This document shows, one piece after another, positions 24,836 to 34,245 of a stretch of 64,000 nt of DNA. Numbering within the stretch: position 1 is the stretch's first letter; each line of letters begins with the position of its first letter. A program made the translations under genes and the position numbers. The notes beneath the pieces were generated by a model. The model was not told the DNA's origin. It saw only the letters and a program-made list of their open reading frames with translations, and searched no databases. Origin of the DNA: Pseudomonas graminis (GTDB taxonomy: Bacteria > Pseudomonadota > Gammaproteobacteria > Pseudomonadales > Pseudomonadaceae); assembly GCF_001705435.1 (NCBI RefSeq), contig NZ_MDEN01000062.1, positions 1-64,000 of the forward strand, read 5' to 3'.

Positions 24836-27800
24836 TTGGCGACCCCCTTAAATCTGCCTGTTGGTGGTGAGAAACGCGAACCTGAAGTGGCGGTTGTGCC
24901 GCTTGATCAGATCCAGCTTGAGGACGTCGGGGCCGGCGCGGCCAATGTCGATGCCTGGCTGCAGGACATCAGCGGCGGGGTTGTTTCGCTTGAGCGGATC
25001 AAGAGCGCTGCCGGTTTTCTACCGGTGGTGGGCAACATCATGGCGCTGGTTGATGCGCTGAATGACATCGTTCGGCTGGCGACGAGTGAGACGCGCGATC
25101 CGCTGGATTGGGTGAGTCTGGGCATCAATCTGATTGGCGTCTTGCCGACTCCGCCGACCATGGCGGCAGCGCGAATGAGCCTACGGCCGACGCTGTTTCT
25201 GGTGCGTCAGGAGATGCGTCAGGCGGGCAAGTTGGTGCTTGGGGATTCGCTGATTGAGGTGCTGATTGGGCATCTCAATGCGGACATCGTTGGGACGCTT
25301 GATGACTTCGTGACTCAGGCGCAGGGCAAGCTTCACGGGATTCTCGACGCTGCGGGGAAACTGGGCGAAGGCGTGTTGAACGAGATCGCCAAGGGTCTGG
25401 AGAGCGTGATCAATGGCGATCTCGATGCCGAGGGCAATCTGCTTGAGGCGGTGGAGCTGATCAGCGAGGGGCGCCAGCAGTGGGACTACGATCCCAAAGG
25501 CGCGATTTCCAATATCTTCATCGCGGTTGCCGACGTTTACATCGCTGCCGGCCAACACATCGTCAACGGCACCGTCGAACATCTTGTGCCTGAGGTGCTG
25601 AAAGACCCGGTACGCAGGCAGGCCAAAGCGCTGCGTGCCATGGGCTCGGAGCTTCGGACCCAGATTAATGGTCTGGCGGATCCTGGGGTCCAGAACTCGA
25701 TTGGGTCGTTGCTGCAGACCTTGGCGGGTGCAGTGGTCACCTGGCGGGCGCGCAACGGGCATGGGCAGTCTTTCAACATCAAGCCGGGGATGGTTAATCA
25801 GGCCAAGCGCCGGGCCGGCGAAGGCAAGCTCGAAGTTGTTCAGCACGAGAGGCCTGCCAAGGGTCGGCCCAACGAACAGAAGAATTGCGCCTGCGCGTCG
25901 ACGATCAAGAGCATCAGCTTTGCGATGGGTTCGGAGTCGGTCAGTCATACCGATTTCAGCCTGCCGGGGCCGTTTCCGATTGAGTGGACGCGGACTTATT
26001 GCTCCAGTCTGGATGCCTTCGATCATGACGTAATCGGTGCACGGTGGATTACGCCGTTTACCACGCGGTTTGATTGTGTGGGTGATCGTCTGGTCTTCCA
26101 CGATGCCGACGGTCGCAGCCATGAATTCCCTCTGCCCAAGGTCAAGCTGTTTCATTTCAACGCCATTGAAAATCTAACCGTTATTCGACTCGGCAAGGAT
26201 CGGCTGTTGCTGATGCGAGGGCTTGAGCACAGGGAAACCTATGTTCGACGGGGTGGTCGTTTTGTTCTGATCAACAAGGTTTTGCCCAACGACGCTGGGG
26301 TGATGCTGCATTACGAGCATCGGCACGGTGGGGGATTGGTGCTTTCCGAGTTGGTGACTTACTCGGAGAAGGATGTAAACAAAGTCCATCTGCGCCTGGT
26401 TACGTTGATTGATGATCAGGGGCGGTTGACGGGTCTTTGGGAAATACATGCCGGCGACGTCAAACGTCAACTGTGCGCGTATCAGTACGATGATTCTGGC
26501 GATCTTGTTCTGGCTCAGGATGAGAATGGCGCTGCTTGGCGCTACGAGTATCAGAACCACCTAGTTACCCGCTACACCGACCGCACCAATCGTGGTTTGA
26601 ATTTGCAGTGGCAGGGATCTGGCCCCGATGCCAAGGCTGTTCGCGAGTGGGCTGACGACGGCAGTTTTGATACTCGGCTGGCGTGGGATGAAAACATCCG
26701 TCTGACCTACGTCACGGATGCTTTGGGCCACGAAACCCGGCATTACTACGACAGCCTTGGTTACACGTACCGCATCTGCCACGCCGACGGGCGCTCGGAG
26801 TGGTTCTTCCGTGATCAGGCGAAAAACATCATTCGCCACGTCCACACCGACGGCAGCACGGATCGCTATCGCTACGACAAGCTCAGCAATCTGACCGAAC
26901 ACACCCGCGCTGATCACAGCGTGATGAATTACGCGTACGACGATAAGAGCCACCTGATCAAGATCAGCGATGGCGAGGGTGGCTTGTGGAAACGGGACTA
27001 TGACCTTCGCGGAAACTTGGTTGAGGCGATCGATCCGCTAGAGAACGTTACCGAATACGCCTACAACACGTTCGGTCTTCCTACTGCGATCAAGGACGCC
27101 AACGGCAATACAAAAGCGTTGGCCTATAACGACGCCGGACAACTCGTTAAGTACACCGACTGCTCGGGCAAGGTCAGTGTTTGGGAGTACGACGAACGCG
27201 GCCAAATGGTTCGCTTCACTGACCCGGCCGGGCACAGGACCACGTACGAATACAAAGCGGGTCAGCTTGTCCTGATCAAGCACCCGGACAAAACCGAAGA
27301 ACGCTTTAGCCGCGACGCCGAAGGTCGGCTGCTCGCCCACTCCGACGGCCTGGAACGCTGCACCACCTGGCGTTACAGCGCTGCAGGATTTATCGCCGAA
27401 CGCGTCGACGCAGCCGAGCAAACCTTGCGTTACCGCTGGGACAAACTGGGGCGCCTCGTGGCGCTGGAAAACGAAAACGAACGCCGCGCTCACTTTCACT
27501 ACGATCCAGTGGGCAGGCTGCTGGAAGAGAGCGGTTTCGACGGTCGCTCGACCCGCTATCAGTACGATCCCCAAACGGGGCGTCTGGCCGAAACCATCAA
27601 TGGCCAGCGCTCGATCGCACTGACCTTCGACCCCATGGGCCGTTTGACAGAGCGCTGCGCCACGCTGGGAGAGCAATCCCAAAGCGAAACCTTCGCCTAT
27701 GACGGCAATGGCCATCTGGTCATGGCGACCAACGCCATCAGCAAACTGCAATGGTTTCACGACCCGGCTGGCAACCTGCTGCGCGAGCATCAGCATTACT

Positions 27801-29512
27801 CGAATCTGGATAAACCCCTGGTTGCGGTCTGGCAGCACGAGTACGACGCCCTCAACAACCGCGTTGCCACCATTCGCCCGGACGGCCATCGCGTCAGCTG
27901 GCTGACCTACGGCAGCGGCCATCTGCTCGGCCTCAAGCTCGACGAGCACGAACTGCTCAGTTACGAGCGTGACGACCTGCATCGCGAAGTCGCCCGCCAT
28001 CAGGGTAACCAACTCCTGCAAACCCAAAGCTGGGACCCGGCGGGACGCCTACAAGAACAATTACTGGGCCGAGCAGACGACAAATCCACCGTCATCAAAC
28101 GCACCTACAGCTACGACGCTGCCGGGCAGCTCACCGACATCAACGACAGCCGCCGTGGCCCGCTTTCGTATCGTTACGACCCCGTCAATCGGCTGCTCAG
28201 CGCAACCAGCCGCTTGGGCGTGGAAACCTTCGCCTTCGACCCCGCGAGCAACCTGCTCGACGACAGCGCAGCACCCGTCCGCCGTCCACTCGATCCCGAA
28301 CGTGTCCGCAACAAACTCGTGGACAACCTGCTGCGCGACTACGCCGGCAACCACTACGAGTACGACGAACGCGGCAACCTGACCGAGCGCTGGACCAAAG
28401 GCCTGCGTAGCGAGCTGCACTGGGACCTTTTCGATCGCCTTGTACATTTCTACGATCCGCGCCTGACTGTCGACTTCGGCTACGACCCTCTCGGACGTCG
28501 CCTCTACAAACTCTCAAAAGCCCACTACCGGCCACGCCCCGAAGCCGGCACCGGCTGGAACGAAAACGAACACGCCCGCAAAGAGCGCGAACTCGGCTGC
28601 GGCTTCACCCTCTACGGCTGGGACGGCGACAACCTCGCCTGGGAAAGCAGTCCGCCGCCCTATGCCGGCGCGCTAGGCCGCACGGTGCATTACATCCACG
28701 AACCCGGCACCTTTGTGCCCGTGGCCCAGGCCATCCGCCACGAAACCATCCGCCTCGTCAGCCAGCCGGCATACGAAGGTCGCTACAACTTCAAAGAAGA
28801 CCCGCTGTGGAACTACAAACCGGTGGCGCTGCCGATTGATGCGTTGGCCTGGTACCAATGCGACCACCTCGGCACCCCCCAGGAAATCACCGACCAGAAC
28901 GGCCACACCGCATGGAGCGCGCAACACAAAGCCTGGGGCGAAGCGCAAGAAAACCGTTCGGAGTTCGCCCAACAAGTCGGCCTGACCAACCCGATCCGCT
29001 TCCAGGGGCAATACCACGACCACGAGACCGGCCTGCACTACAACCGGCATCGATACTATGATCCAAGGGTCGGGCGATTTATCAGCAAGGACCCGATTGG
29101 CTACAGTGGTGGGCTAAACCTCTATTACTACGTGCCGAACCCGACGGGTTGGATCGACCCACTCGGTTTGCAAAAAGTTGTCGCAACGAATAGCCGTAGG
29201 GCTGCGATGAAAAAGGCTCAGCAACATGCTCAGGTACCGCGGTTAGGTAGAGGTGGGCAGGCGATCCCAATGAAAGATCTCAACCTAAGTAGCCATGGAG
29301 TGAATTGCAACTGTATGAAAAGTCGCGGGATCACTACGCTAGGGCGCAGGGGTGAAGGTGGGGTACCAGAAGTGTTCGATCATCCAGATGGGCATCCTGA
29401 CTTGGTCGGAGATGATCAACCAGCTCACCATGAAATGCCACATGTTCACGCCACAAATACAAAGGGTGCGGTAATAGTGTTCACCTACCCGGCAGGACGT
29501 ACAGGAATCTGA
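24836..29512 (+). CDS. Rhs/YD-repeat polymorphic toxin (1558 aa)
   Basis: N-terminal 340 residues carry two hydrophobic segments (about 60-85 and 95-125) and no PAAR motif that I can see. DUF6531-type domain at about 350-440 (KNCACASTIKSISFAMGSES, then FPIEWTRTY). YD repeats from about 560 to 1380 (many GxxxxYxYDxxGxL units) form the cocoon. The Rhs core ends with YYDPRVGRFISKDPIG and NPTGWIDPLGL (about 1444), the usual self-cleavage and tip boundary. The last ~113 residues are the variable tip: MKDLNLSSHG, CNCMKSRG and a His-rich end (HPDGHPD, PAHHEMPHVHATN), suggestive of a metal-dependent nuclease but not assigned. TTG start after GGAGAG. No vgrG or chaperone gene is in the window. Confidence 0.92.
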   Translation: MATPLNLPVGGEKREPEVAVVPLDQIQLEDVGAGAANVDAWLQDISGGVVSLERIKSAAGFLPVVGNIMALVDALNDIVRLATSETRDPLDWVSLGINLIGVLPTPPTMAAARMSLRPTLFLVRQEMRQAGKLVLGDSLIEVLIGHLNADIVGTLDDFVTQAQGKLHGILDAAGKLGEGVLNEIAKGLESVINGDLDAEGNLLEAVELISEGRQQWDYDPKGAISNIFIAVADVYIAAGQHIVNGTVEHLVPEVLKDPVRRQAKALRAMGSELRTQINGLADPGVQNSIGSLLQTLAGAVVTWRARNGHGQSFNIKPGMVNQAKRRAGEGKLEVVQHERPAKGRPNEQKNCACASTIKSISFAMGSESVSHTDFSLPGPFPIEWTRTYCSSLDAFDHDVIGARWITPFTTRFDCVGDRLVFHDADGRSHEFPLPKVKLFHFNAIENLTVIRLGKDRLLLMRGLEHRETYVRRGGRFVLINKVLPNDAGVMLHYEHRHGGGLVLSELVTYSEKDVNKVHLRLVTLIDDQGRLTGLWEIHAGDVKRQLCAYQYDDSGDLVLAQDENGAAWRYEYQNHLVTRYTDRTNRGLNLQWQGSGPDAKAVREWADDGSFDTRLAWDENIRLTYVTDALGHETRHYYDSLGYTYRICHADGRSEWFFRDQAKNIIRHVHTDGSTDRYRYDKLSNLTEHTRADHSVMNYAYDDKSHLIKISDGEGGLWKRDYDLRGNLVEAIDPLENVTEYAYNTFGLPTAIKDANGNTKALAYNDAGQLVKYTDCSGKVSVWEYDERGQMVRFTDPAGHRTTYEYKAGQLVLIKHPDKTEERFSRDAEGRLLAHSDGLERCTTWRYSAAGFIAERVDAAEQTLRYRWDKLGRLVALENENERRAHFHYDPVGRLLEESGFDGRSTRYQYDPQTGRLAETINGQRSIALTFDPMGRLTERCATLGEQSQSETFAYDGNGHLVMATNAISKLQWFHDPAGNLLREHQHYSNLDKPLVAVWQHEYDALNNRVATIRPDGHRVSWLTYGSGHLLGLKLDEHELLSYERDDLHREVARHQGNQLLQTQSWDPAGRLQEQLLGRADDKSTVIKRTYSYDAAGQLTDINDSRRGPLSYRYDPVNRLLSATSRLGVETFAFDPASNLLDDSAAPVRRPLDPERVRNKLVDNLLRDYAGNHYEYDERGNLTERWTKGLRSELHWDLFDRLVHFYDPRLTVDFGYDPLGRRLYKLSKAHYRPRPEAGTGWNENEHARKERELGCGFTLYGWDGDNLAWESSPPPYAGALGRTVHYIHEPGTFVPVAQAIRHETIRLVSQPAYEGRYNFKEDPLWNYKPVALPIDALAWYQCDHLGTPQEITDQNGHTAWSAQHKAWGEAQENRSEFAQQVGLTNPIRFQGQYHDHETGLHYNRHRYYDPRVGRFISKDPIGYSGGLNLYYYVPNPTGWIDPLGLQKVVATNSRRAAMKKAQQHAQVPRLGRGGQAIPMKDLNLSSHGVNCNCMKSRGITTLGRRGEGGVPEVFDHPDGHPDLVGDDQPAHHEMPHVHATNTKGAVIVFTYPAGRTGI

Positions 29513-29513
29513 T

Positions 29514-30146
29514 ATGAAATACTACAAGATCTTATGCTTTAAAGCCGAATTTGCTGAGTTTAAGAATCATGCTAACGATTTTATAAGCGAAATGTCCGCG
29601 GATGATACTGACGAGTTCGCATTGGTGATGGCTACGAATCTGCAAGGAGGGGTTGGCTTCGGAGCCACGGCCCAAGGTAAATCAGCTATAAAAGCGCTTG
29701 TATCCAAATGCTATTCAGTCGATATAAATCATTTGAGTATAAAAATACCATTGGCGGAAGACGTCGAAGGAATGCCTCGGCTCCTGTTCCGAGATAAGGG
29801 CGGCAAATTTGAAAGGCTGGTTCAAGAACATCTGCAGTATGACAAAGATCTGAGGAAATACAACGTGATCTCGAGGCATAGGCCCACAACAATGCCTAAA
29901 AGTTCGATGCTTGCTAGTATTATTGAGGAGCAATATTTATCAATAATCGGAAAAGAGCTGTATGAAGCTCTACATGAAAGTTGCCACTATATACTACGAT
30001 CGTTGGTGTCTGGAGAGCATGGTCGCGATGCATTCTTTGCATTCTCAAAGGACTTGGACTTCTTTTTTAGAGAGTTTGAGGGAATAGTCGGCGACGATGC
30101 CGAAATTCGTTTCGTGAACAATGTACGCGAGCTGATCTATTACTGA
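29514..30146 (+). CDS. probable immunity protein of the Rhs toxin (210 aa)
   Basis: Begins one base after the Rhs stop codon, with AGGA about 7 bases before its ATG. Cytoplasmic, acidic and basic mixed, no signal or membrane helix. Markedly more AT-rich and rich in AAA/AAT/ATA codons than the Rhs core, as is usual for exchangeable toxin-immunity tips. No family recognised; function inferred from position. Confidence 0.78.
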   Translation: MKYYKILCFKAEFAEFKNHANDFISEMSADDTDEFALVMATNLQGGVGFGATAQGKSAIKALVSKCYSVDINHLSIKIPLAEDVEGMPRLLFRDKGGKFERLVQEHLQYDKDLRKYNVISRHRPTTMPKSSMLASIIEEQYLSIIGKELYEALHESCHYILRSLVSGEHGRDAFFAFSKDLDFFFREFEGIVGDDAEIRFVNNVRELIYY

Positions 30147-30249
30147 TGTATAAGATTAAAGAGGTTAAAGGGGACGGATCCCTTTAACTCAGGTTTTCAA
30201 GAGGGACTATCGACTGGCTGAACGGTCATGGATGGAGTATTCCGAAAAA

Positions 30250-30772
30250 ATGAATTTGACGAAGCTATTCCGTAAAATAATCAGCAAAGAACCCTATAAC
30301 GATTTAAGCGTTTTTTTTCTCCGAATTCGAAAGTTTCGAAGAAATGCCATTGATCTCTAGGTATCACCGGCTAAAGGTCTTAAAGAAAAGTATAGGGAGC
30401 GACAAGAGTTCGGAATTTTTGATCAGCCTGGCATTTTTTCTTATTGGCTCAATTAGAGCGCTTTCAGCAACTAAAGATAGAGAGGATATATTTTTTGCAG
30501 TAAGTTTTCCTGACTTTGATCTGTTCGCAGAACAGGGCGTACTGATGCCGCACATCTTCGTATTTCCGGAGGCAGGTTCAACTGGATTTTTAGAAAAGAT
30601 AAAAGCCAAACAGAAGCGTGAGGACTCACAAGAGATGGGTGAAGTTAAAGAACATTTTTCAAGATGCAATCTCGAGGCGATTTTTGATTTCTATGAAAGT
30701 AAATTCTATGACTTGGCTAGCGGCGAAGACATAACAAGGATCTACGCAGTTCCAAAAAAGAGTGAAGCCTAA
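30250..30772 (+). pseudogene. second AT-rich gene, probable orphan immunity, broken by a T8 frameshift
   Basis: ATG 30250 opens MNLTKLFRKIISKEPYNDLS and runs into eight Ts at 30311-30318, after which the frame ends at the TAG at 30358-30360. With seven Ts the reading continues as VFFSEFESFEEMPLIS into the long frame that otherwise starts only at 30344 and ends at 30772 (VPKKSEA). The repaired protein would be 173 residues, and GGAG lies 11 bases before the ATG. AT-rich like its neighbour. Likely a displaced immunity gene. The extra T could be a mutation, phase variation or a sequencing error. Confidence 0.7.
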
Positions 30773-30796
30773 AGCGGTTAGCCGCTTCTACCTAGT

Positions 30797-30895
30797 CGGG
30801 GGTTAAAGGGGACGGAGACCTTTTGAACCTTTAACCCCTTCCGCTATCGGGGACAGATTAATTTACGGTGAAGCGCTGTAAATAAATCAGTCCCC
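30797..30895. repeat. ggggacgga / ggggacagatta palindromic repeats
   Basis: 30849-30895 is the second copy of the 47-bp element found at 789-835, ending 'aataaatcagtcccc'. Just before it, 30797-30838 holds 'gttaaaggggacggagacct' and '...aacctttaacccc', and a shorter version 'gttaaaggggacggatccct' lies near 30168-30188. These flank the frameshifted gene and mark the right edge of the Rhs island. Confidence 0.75.
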
Positions 30896-30929
30896 TTATA
30901 ATCGTCCCTTTACGATCAACCCACTTTCC

Positions 30930-32090
30930 TCACCAAAACGTCGCCGCCGGCGCAGTCAACTTCCCGGTAATCACTGCGATCGCCTTCTCCACATCACCCA
31001 CCTTGGTATACCGCCCCAGGCTTAACCGCAAGCTGCTCCCGGCCTGGGCTTTACTCAGCCCCAACGCCAGCAACACGTGAGAAACGCTGCTGCTCGCGGA
31101 GTTACACGCCGAGGTCGAAGAAACCGCCAGTTCGCTCGCCAGGCTGGCAACGTTAAACCCCGGGCTGTCGATGCAGACGTTGAGCGTATGGGGAACGCGT
31201 TGTTGGGGATCGCCGTTCAGGCTCACGCCGTCCAAGCCGAGCAGGCCTTCGCGCAGTTGTGCGGACAACGCACCGATGCGCGCGACTTCTTCGTCCATTT
31301 CGGTGCTGGCCAGTGCGTACGCCGCGCCCATGCCGACGATCTGGTGGGTGGCGAGGGTGCCGGAGCGGTAACCCTGTTCGTGGCCGCCGCCGTGCATCTG
31401 TGCTTCGAGCAGCGATCGCGCGCGGTCGCCGACGTAGAGTGCGCCGATGCCTTTCGGGCCGTAGGTTTTGTGCGCGGAGAAGGACATCAGGTCCACCGGC
31501 AATGCGCTCAGGTCGATCGCCAGTTTGCCAGCGCCCTGGGCGGCGTCGACGTGGAAGAGGGCGCCGTGTTCACGCACGATTTGGCCGATGGCCGAGATAT
31601 CGGTGACGGTGCCCAGTTCGTTGTTGACCAGCATCAGCGACACCAACAGCGTGTCATCTCGCAGTGCGTGGCGCACGGCGTCGGGGTGAATCAGGCCGCA
31701 GCTGTCGGGTTCGAGCCAGGTCACCGGGCAACCGGCGTGCTCAAGCTGGCGAACGGTGTCGATGACGGCTTTGTGTTCGATGGTGCTGGTGATGAGGTGA
31801 CGGCGGGCGACATTGTTGGGGTTGAGCGCGATGCCCTTGATCGCCAGGTTGTTGGACTCGGTCGCGCCTGAGGTCCAGACCAGGTCATCGGCACTGCAAC
31901 CCACCAGTTCTGCAACCTGACGGCGCGCCAACTCCACGGACTGCCGGGCCTGATTGCCGTAGGCGTGGGAGCTGGAGGCCGGGTTGCCGAAGGTACCTTC
32001 GCGGCCGAGGCAGGTGACCATGGCCTGGATGACGCGGTCATCGACCGGGGTGGTGGCGGCGTAATCGAAATAACAAGGGAGTGTTTTCAT
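30930..32090 (-). CDS. cysteine desulfurase, IscS/NifS type (386 aa)
   Basis: PLP enzyme that takes sulfur from cysteine as a protein persulfide. PLP lysine in SFSAHKTYGPKG (Lys208), catalytic Cys329 in SSTSACNSAS, and the ATESNN and HVDAAQ motifs. No iscU/iscA or sufE neighbours, so it is not the main Fe-S operon copy. It is divergent from an Lrp/AsnC regulator by about 200 bp, which suggests cysteine- or amino-acid-responsive control. Confidence 0.92.
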   Translation of the reverse strand: MKTLPCYFDYAATTPVDDRVIQAMVTCLGREGTFGNPASSSHAYGNQARQSVELARRQVAELVGCSADDLVWTSGATESNNLAIKGIALNPNNVARRHLITSTIEHKAVIDTVRQLEHAGCPVTWLEPDSCGLIHPDAVRHALRDDTLLVSLMLVNNELGTVTDISAIGQIVREHGALFHVDAAQGAGKLAIDLSALPVDLMSFSAHKTYGPKGIGALYVGDRARSLLEAQMHGGGHEQGYRSGTLATHQIVGMGAAYALASTEMDEEVARIGALSAQLREGLLGLDGVSLNGDPQQRVPHTLNVCIDSPGFNVASLASELAVSSTSACNSASSSVSHVLLALGLSKAQAGSSLRLSLGRYTKVGDVEKAIAVITGKLTAPAATFW

Positions 32091-32296
32091 GGGGAGTTCT
32101 GCGCTGTCCGTCGTGCCGAAAATACTACTAGCGTCAGGGTGAAAAAAAATTGATTCCTCAACGGAGATTTGCCCTCGGATTAGAATGAATTTCCATCAAA
32201 GGCTCATTGAAGGGAATATCATTTTATGAACTGGCCTTTCTGGCCTATCCTTATCGCTTCCCGGCATATGAATTTACCGAGGCCCCCGCGCGTTCC

Positions 32297-32758
32297 ATGG
32301 ACAAATTCGACCAGGCCATCCTGAGCATTCTGCAGAACGACTGCACCCGCCCGATTGCAGAAATTGCCTACAGCGTCGGCCTCGGCAGCACCGCATGCTG
32401 GCGTCGCGTACAAAAGCTCGAAGAGCAGGGCATGATTCGCGGGCGGGTTGCGCTGCTTGACCCGGCGCAGTTGAACGTCGCGGTAACGGTGTTCGCCGCC
32501 ATTCGAACCAATCAGCACAACGCCCAGTGGCTGGGTCGTTTCCATGATCTGATCGCCACGCTGCCCGAAGTGGTGGAGTGTTACCGCATGGCGGGCGATA
32601 CCGACTACATGCTGCGGATCGTGGTGCCGGACATCGCTGGCTACGATGCCGTTTACAAAAAGCTGATCCAGTTGTCGGGCATCACTGACATGAGTTCCAG
32701 CTTCGCCATGGAGCAGATCAAGTCCACGACACAGCTGCCGTTGAGCTACACGCTGTAA
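32297..32758 (+). CDS. Lrp/AsnC family regulator (153 aa)
   Basis: N-terminal HTH (IAEIAYSVGLGSTACWRRVQ then KLEEQGMI) and C-terminal RAM effector domain (TVFAAIRTNQHN ... VVECYRMAGDTDYMLRIVVP). ATG 32297 gives the standard family start MDKFDQAIL; an upstream in-frame start at 32207 adds 30 residues without a good ribosome site. Divergent from the cysteine desulfurase, which is its likely target. Related regulators of this subgroup respond to cysteine, but that is inference here. Confidence 0.9.
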   Translation: MDKFDQAILSILQNDCTRPIAEIAYSVGLGSTACWRRVQKLEEQGMIRGRVALLDPAQLNVAVTVFAAIRTNQHNAQWLGRFHDLIATLPEVVECYRMAGDTDYMLRIVVPDIAGYDAVYKKLIQLSGITDMSSSFAMEQIKSTTQLPLSYTL

Positions 32759-32792
32759 ACCCGCATCAGCACGCTTCATTCAAATTCTGCGC

Positions 32793-32827
32793 AAAAAAAA
32801 CAGCCCTCCGAAGAGGGCTGCTTTTTT
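32793..32827. terminator. bidirectional Rho-independent terminator
   Basis: CAGCCCTC (32801-32808) / GAGGGCTG (32813-32820) with an A8 run before and T6 after. Shared by the convergent Lrp gene and pcs. Confidence 0.92.
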
Positions 32828-32854
32828 ATGCGTCGAGGAAAGTCGTCTGTTGAA

Positions 32855-33574
32855 TCAGACGCGGGCTTTGTCGATCCATTCCATGGACGTGCGCCAGATG
32901 CAGATCCCCAGGAAGTACGCTGACATGGCCAACCACACGAACAGTGCCACCGATCCGTTGTACGGATGATTCATCACCAGCAGGAAGCTGCAGAAGAACC
33001 ACACGGCAGTGACTGCGATGTTCAGGGGCATGAAGCGGCGGACGCGGAACGGGTGCAGGAACTTCATGCGTGTCACCGTCAGCAGCGCCAGGCAGATCAC
33101 CGTGATGAAAGTCAGCCACGGCGCCGGAGAAAGGATGTAGACGCACAGGGCGACGACGTTCCAGGCGGCGGGGAAGCCCTGAAAGTAGTTGTCCTTGCTT
33201 TTCATTTCGACGTTGCAGAAACAGAACAGCGACGACACCAGGATGATCGAGGTGGTCAGCAGCAGGGTGTATTCAGGCAGCGGGATGTAGCGGTAGATGA
33301 ACAGGGCGGGAATGAACACGTAGGTCAGGTAATCGATCACCAGGTCAAGCACCGAGCCGTCGAAGTGCGGCAGGACCGACTGCACGTTCAGCTTGCGCGC
33401 CAGGGAGCCGTCTACGCCATCGACGATCAGGGCGAAGCCCAGCCAGAGCAGGCACGCCTTGGGTTGGTTGTCGAACAGAGCAATGGTCGCGAGAAAGGCG
33501 AGCACCACGCCCGTGGCAGTAAAACCATGGGCGCCCCAGGCCTTGAGCCAGGCGATGCGTTGAATCGGAATCAT
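32855..33574 (-). CDS. pcs: phosphatidylcholine synthase (239 aa)
   Basis: CDP-alcohol phosphotransferase that joins CDP-diacylglycerol and choline. The catalytic signature is D55-G-x2-A-R60 ... G73-x3-D77-x3-D81, with the longer spacer typical of Pcs. About eight membrane helices. AAGGA upstream of ATG 33574. Single gene; a 9-bp palindrome lies about 70 bp upstream. Supports a bacterium that makes phosphatidylcholine from host or environmental choline. Confidence 0.92.
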   Translation of the reverse strand: MIPIQRIAWLKAWGAHGFTATGVVLAFLATIALFDNQPKACLLWLGFALIVDGVDGSLARKLNVQSVLPHFDGSVLDLVIDYLTYVFIPALFIYRYIPLPEYTLLLTTSIILVSSLFCFCNVEMKSKDNYFQGFPAAWNVVALCVYILSPAPWLTFITVICLALLTVTRMKFLHPFRVRRFMPLNIAVTAVWFFCSFLLVMNHPYNGSVALFVWLAMSAYFLGICIWRTSMEWIDKARV

Positions 33575-33643
33575 GGACGGTCCTTCTGGAAATAAGCGGG
33601 TTCGGTCGGGTACAACAACGGTCGACGGAACCAGAGGTGCATC

Positions 33644-33666
33644 TATCGACCGGGGATCGGTCGATA
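33644..33666. promoter_or_regulatory. perfect palindrome upstream of pcs (possible operator)
   Basis: TATCGACCG (33644-33652), 5-base spacer GGGAT, CGGTCGATA (33658-33666). Lies between pcs (minus) and a small exported gene (plus), so it could be a binding site for a dimeric regulator. No T run, so not a terminator. Confidence 0.5.
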
Positions 33667-33860
33667 AGGTTCATACGTAACCCCTACACGGTAGCAGGCG
33701 GCGCAGGCTTTCGTTACTCAAATGTGACGCCGTGCCGTGGAGCGCAGGGGTGCAGGTGTCATTGGTCGGCTGACAAACAAAAAAGGCAATATGCTGGCCC
33801 CGGTGGGCGCCGTACCTCGTCAGAATCCACGCCTGATCAGTCACTTAGGCAAGGAATCGC

Positions 33861-34190
33861 ATGTCATTTCTCAAGACGCTACTGACCTTCTGCGTGCTCA
33901 TAACGGTGACTTCCCAGGCCTTGGCGCGCAGTCCAAACAAGAACGAACGCGACCTCTGCACCTGGGGCGCGGGGATGGCCGGTACTGCTCAACAATACAA
34001 ACTGTCCGGCCTGACGCTGTACGGCGCCCGCAAGAAGATGCAGGCCCAGCATTTCGCCCAGCAATGGATGCGCATGAGTGCCCTGGGCATTACCGAGCAG
34101 ACTTACGACAGCCCTTCGAGGCTGCGGCCGGAAAGCGTCAAACAGGTGTATTACGAAGGCTGCATCAAGCACGAAGTCGCACGGCGCTGA
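33861..34190 (+). CDS. small exported protein (109 aa)
   Basis: Signal peptide residues 1-22 (SQALARS). Mature part with CTWGAGMAGTAQQYK and a C-terminal Cys (YYEGCIKHEVARR), two cysteines in all. AAGGA precedes ATG. Periplasmic protein of a family seen as short 'hypothetical secreted' proteins in pseudomonads; function unknown. Confidence 0.75.
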   Translation: MSFLKTLLTFCVLITVTSQALARSPNKNERDLCTWGAGMAGTAQQYKLSGLTLYGARKKMQAQHFAQQWMRMSALGITEQTYDSPSRLRPESVKQVYYEGCIKHEVARR

Positions 34191-34245
34191 CTGACCGCGC
34201 TGCAGCCCTGGAGGTGCAGCGCGAGCAATCAACGCGATAGCAGGA

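Noticed and set aside
24392..30900. Type VI secretion gene cluster
   Set aside because: Only an Rhs protein and immunity-like genes are present; no vgrG, hcp, PAAR or tss genes were seen.
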